6,165 bases of DNA from assembly GCA_946403615.1 (NCBI GenBank), contig CAMJAO010000138.1, positions 1-6,165 of the forward strand, given 5' to 3'. The translations under genes were made by a program, and so were the position numbers. Source of the stretch: an uncultured Prevotellaceae bacterium (GTDB lineage: Bacteria > Bacteroidota > Bacteroidia > Bacteroidales > Bacteroidaceae). The first letter of the stretch is position 1; the number at the start of each line of letters is the position of its first letter. The notes beneath the pieces are model-generated. The model did not search any database and had not been told where the DNA came from. It saw nothing but the letters and a program-made list of their open reading frames with translations. This document shows positions 6,021 through 6,165 of the stretch, one piece after another.

Positions 6021-6165
6021 ATGATGACTAGGCTTTATATAGCAATTCTTTACCTTGTTCTTTGTGTGGCCGATATGGACGCACAAACTCATGCAGAAGC
6101 CACAAGCCAAAAATGGCAAGGTATAGATGTCGATACTGTGTTGAACAATCCTTCGTACCCTGATG
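6021..6165 (+). CDS. N-terminus of an exported protein (partial, runs off the window)
   Basis: An open frame of 48 codons with no stop begins at ATG ATG (6021/6024), right after a strong promoter. It starts MMTRLYIAILYLVLCVADMDAQ, a signal peptide with likely cleavage after DA and Gln22 at +1. LVLC does not fit a lipobox well, so signal peptidase I is more likely than a lipoprotein. The visible mature part (THAEATSQKWQGIDVDTVL...) is too short to assign a family. The protein is probably periplasmic, outer-membrane or secreted. Confidence 0.75.
   Translation, partial: MMTRLYIAILYLVLCVADMDAQTHAEATSQKWQGIDVDTVLNNPSYPD

Overview
The window looks like a chromosomal segment from a member of the Bacteroidota, probably Bacteroidales (Prevotella/Bacteroides-like). 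Three signs support this. There are two adjacent secreted DUF3857/transglutaminase-like proteins of a type common in that phylum. The promoters fit the phylum's own consensus (TTTG, about 19-20 nt, TAnnTTTG) rather than TTGACA/TATAAT. Three of the four visible signal peptides are followed by Gln at +1. Coding DNA is of moderate G+C, while the gap between the divergent genes near 5.2-5.37 kb is strongly AT-rich.

Layout. Positions 1-33 are probably the last codons of an upstream + strand gene. Two large + strand genes follow (52-2052 and 2056-3921), 3 nt apart, so very likely co-transcribed and translationally coupled. Both encode exported proteins with an N-terminal DUF3857 region and a central transglutaminase-like fold. 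The first has lost the catalytic Cys and His; the second keeps Cys and His but has Glu where Asp is usual. A 156-nt convergent gap holds short inverted and direct repeats and an ACTCCTCG octamer tandem repeat. A - strand gene (5139-4078) encodes a secreted, mostly helical, six-cysteine protein I do not recognise. A 233-nt divergent gap carries its well-matched promoter and two inverted repeats. A + strand gene (5373-5882) encodes a Vsr-type mismatch/nicking endonuclease with no DNA methyltransferase visible beside it. After a 138-nt gap with a strong promoter, a new + strand gene encoding an exported protein starts at 6021 and runs off the window.

How the genes relate. Only the DUF3857 pair (possibly with the gene before it) forms a convincing functional unit, likely two partner proteins of the periplasm or cell envelope. 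The six-cysteine protein, vsr and the last gene each appear to be separate transcription units. I found no CRISPR array, tRNA, rRNA, insertion sequence or obvious prophage part. I do not see convincing evidence of a wholly new system; the points most worth a second look are the complementary active-site decay of the paralog pair, the orphan Vsr with an altered catalytic neighbourhood, and the unknown six-cysteine protein.
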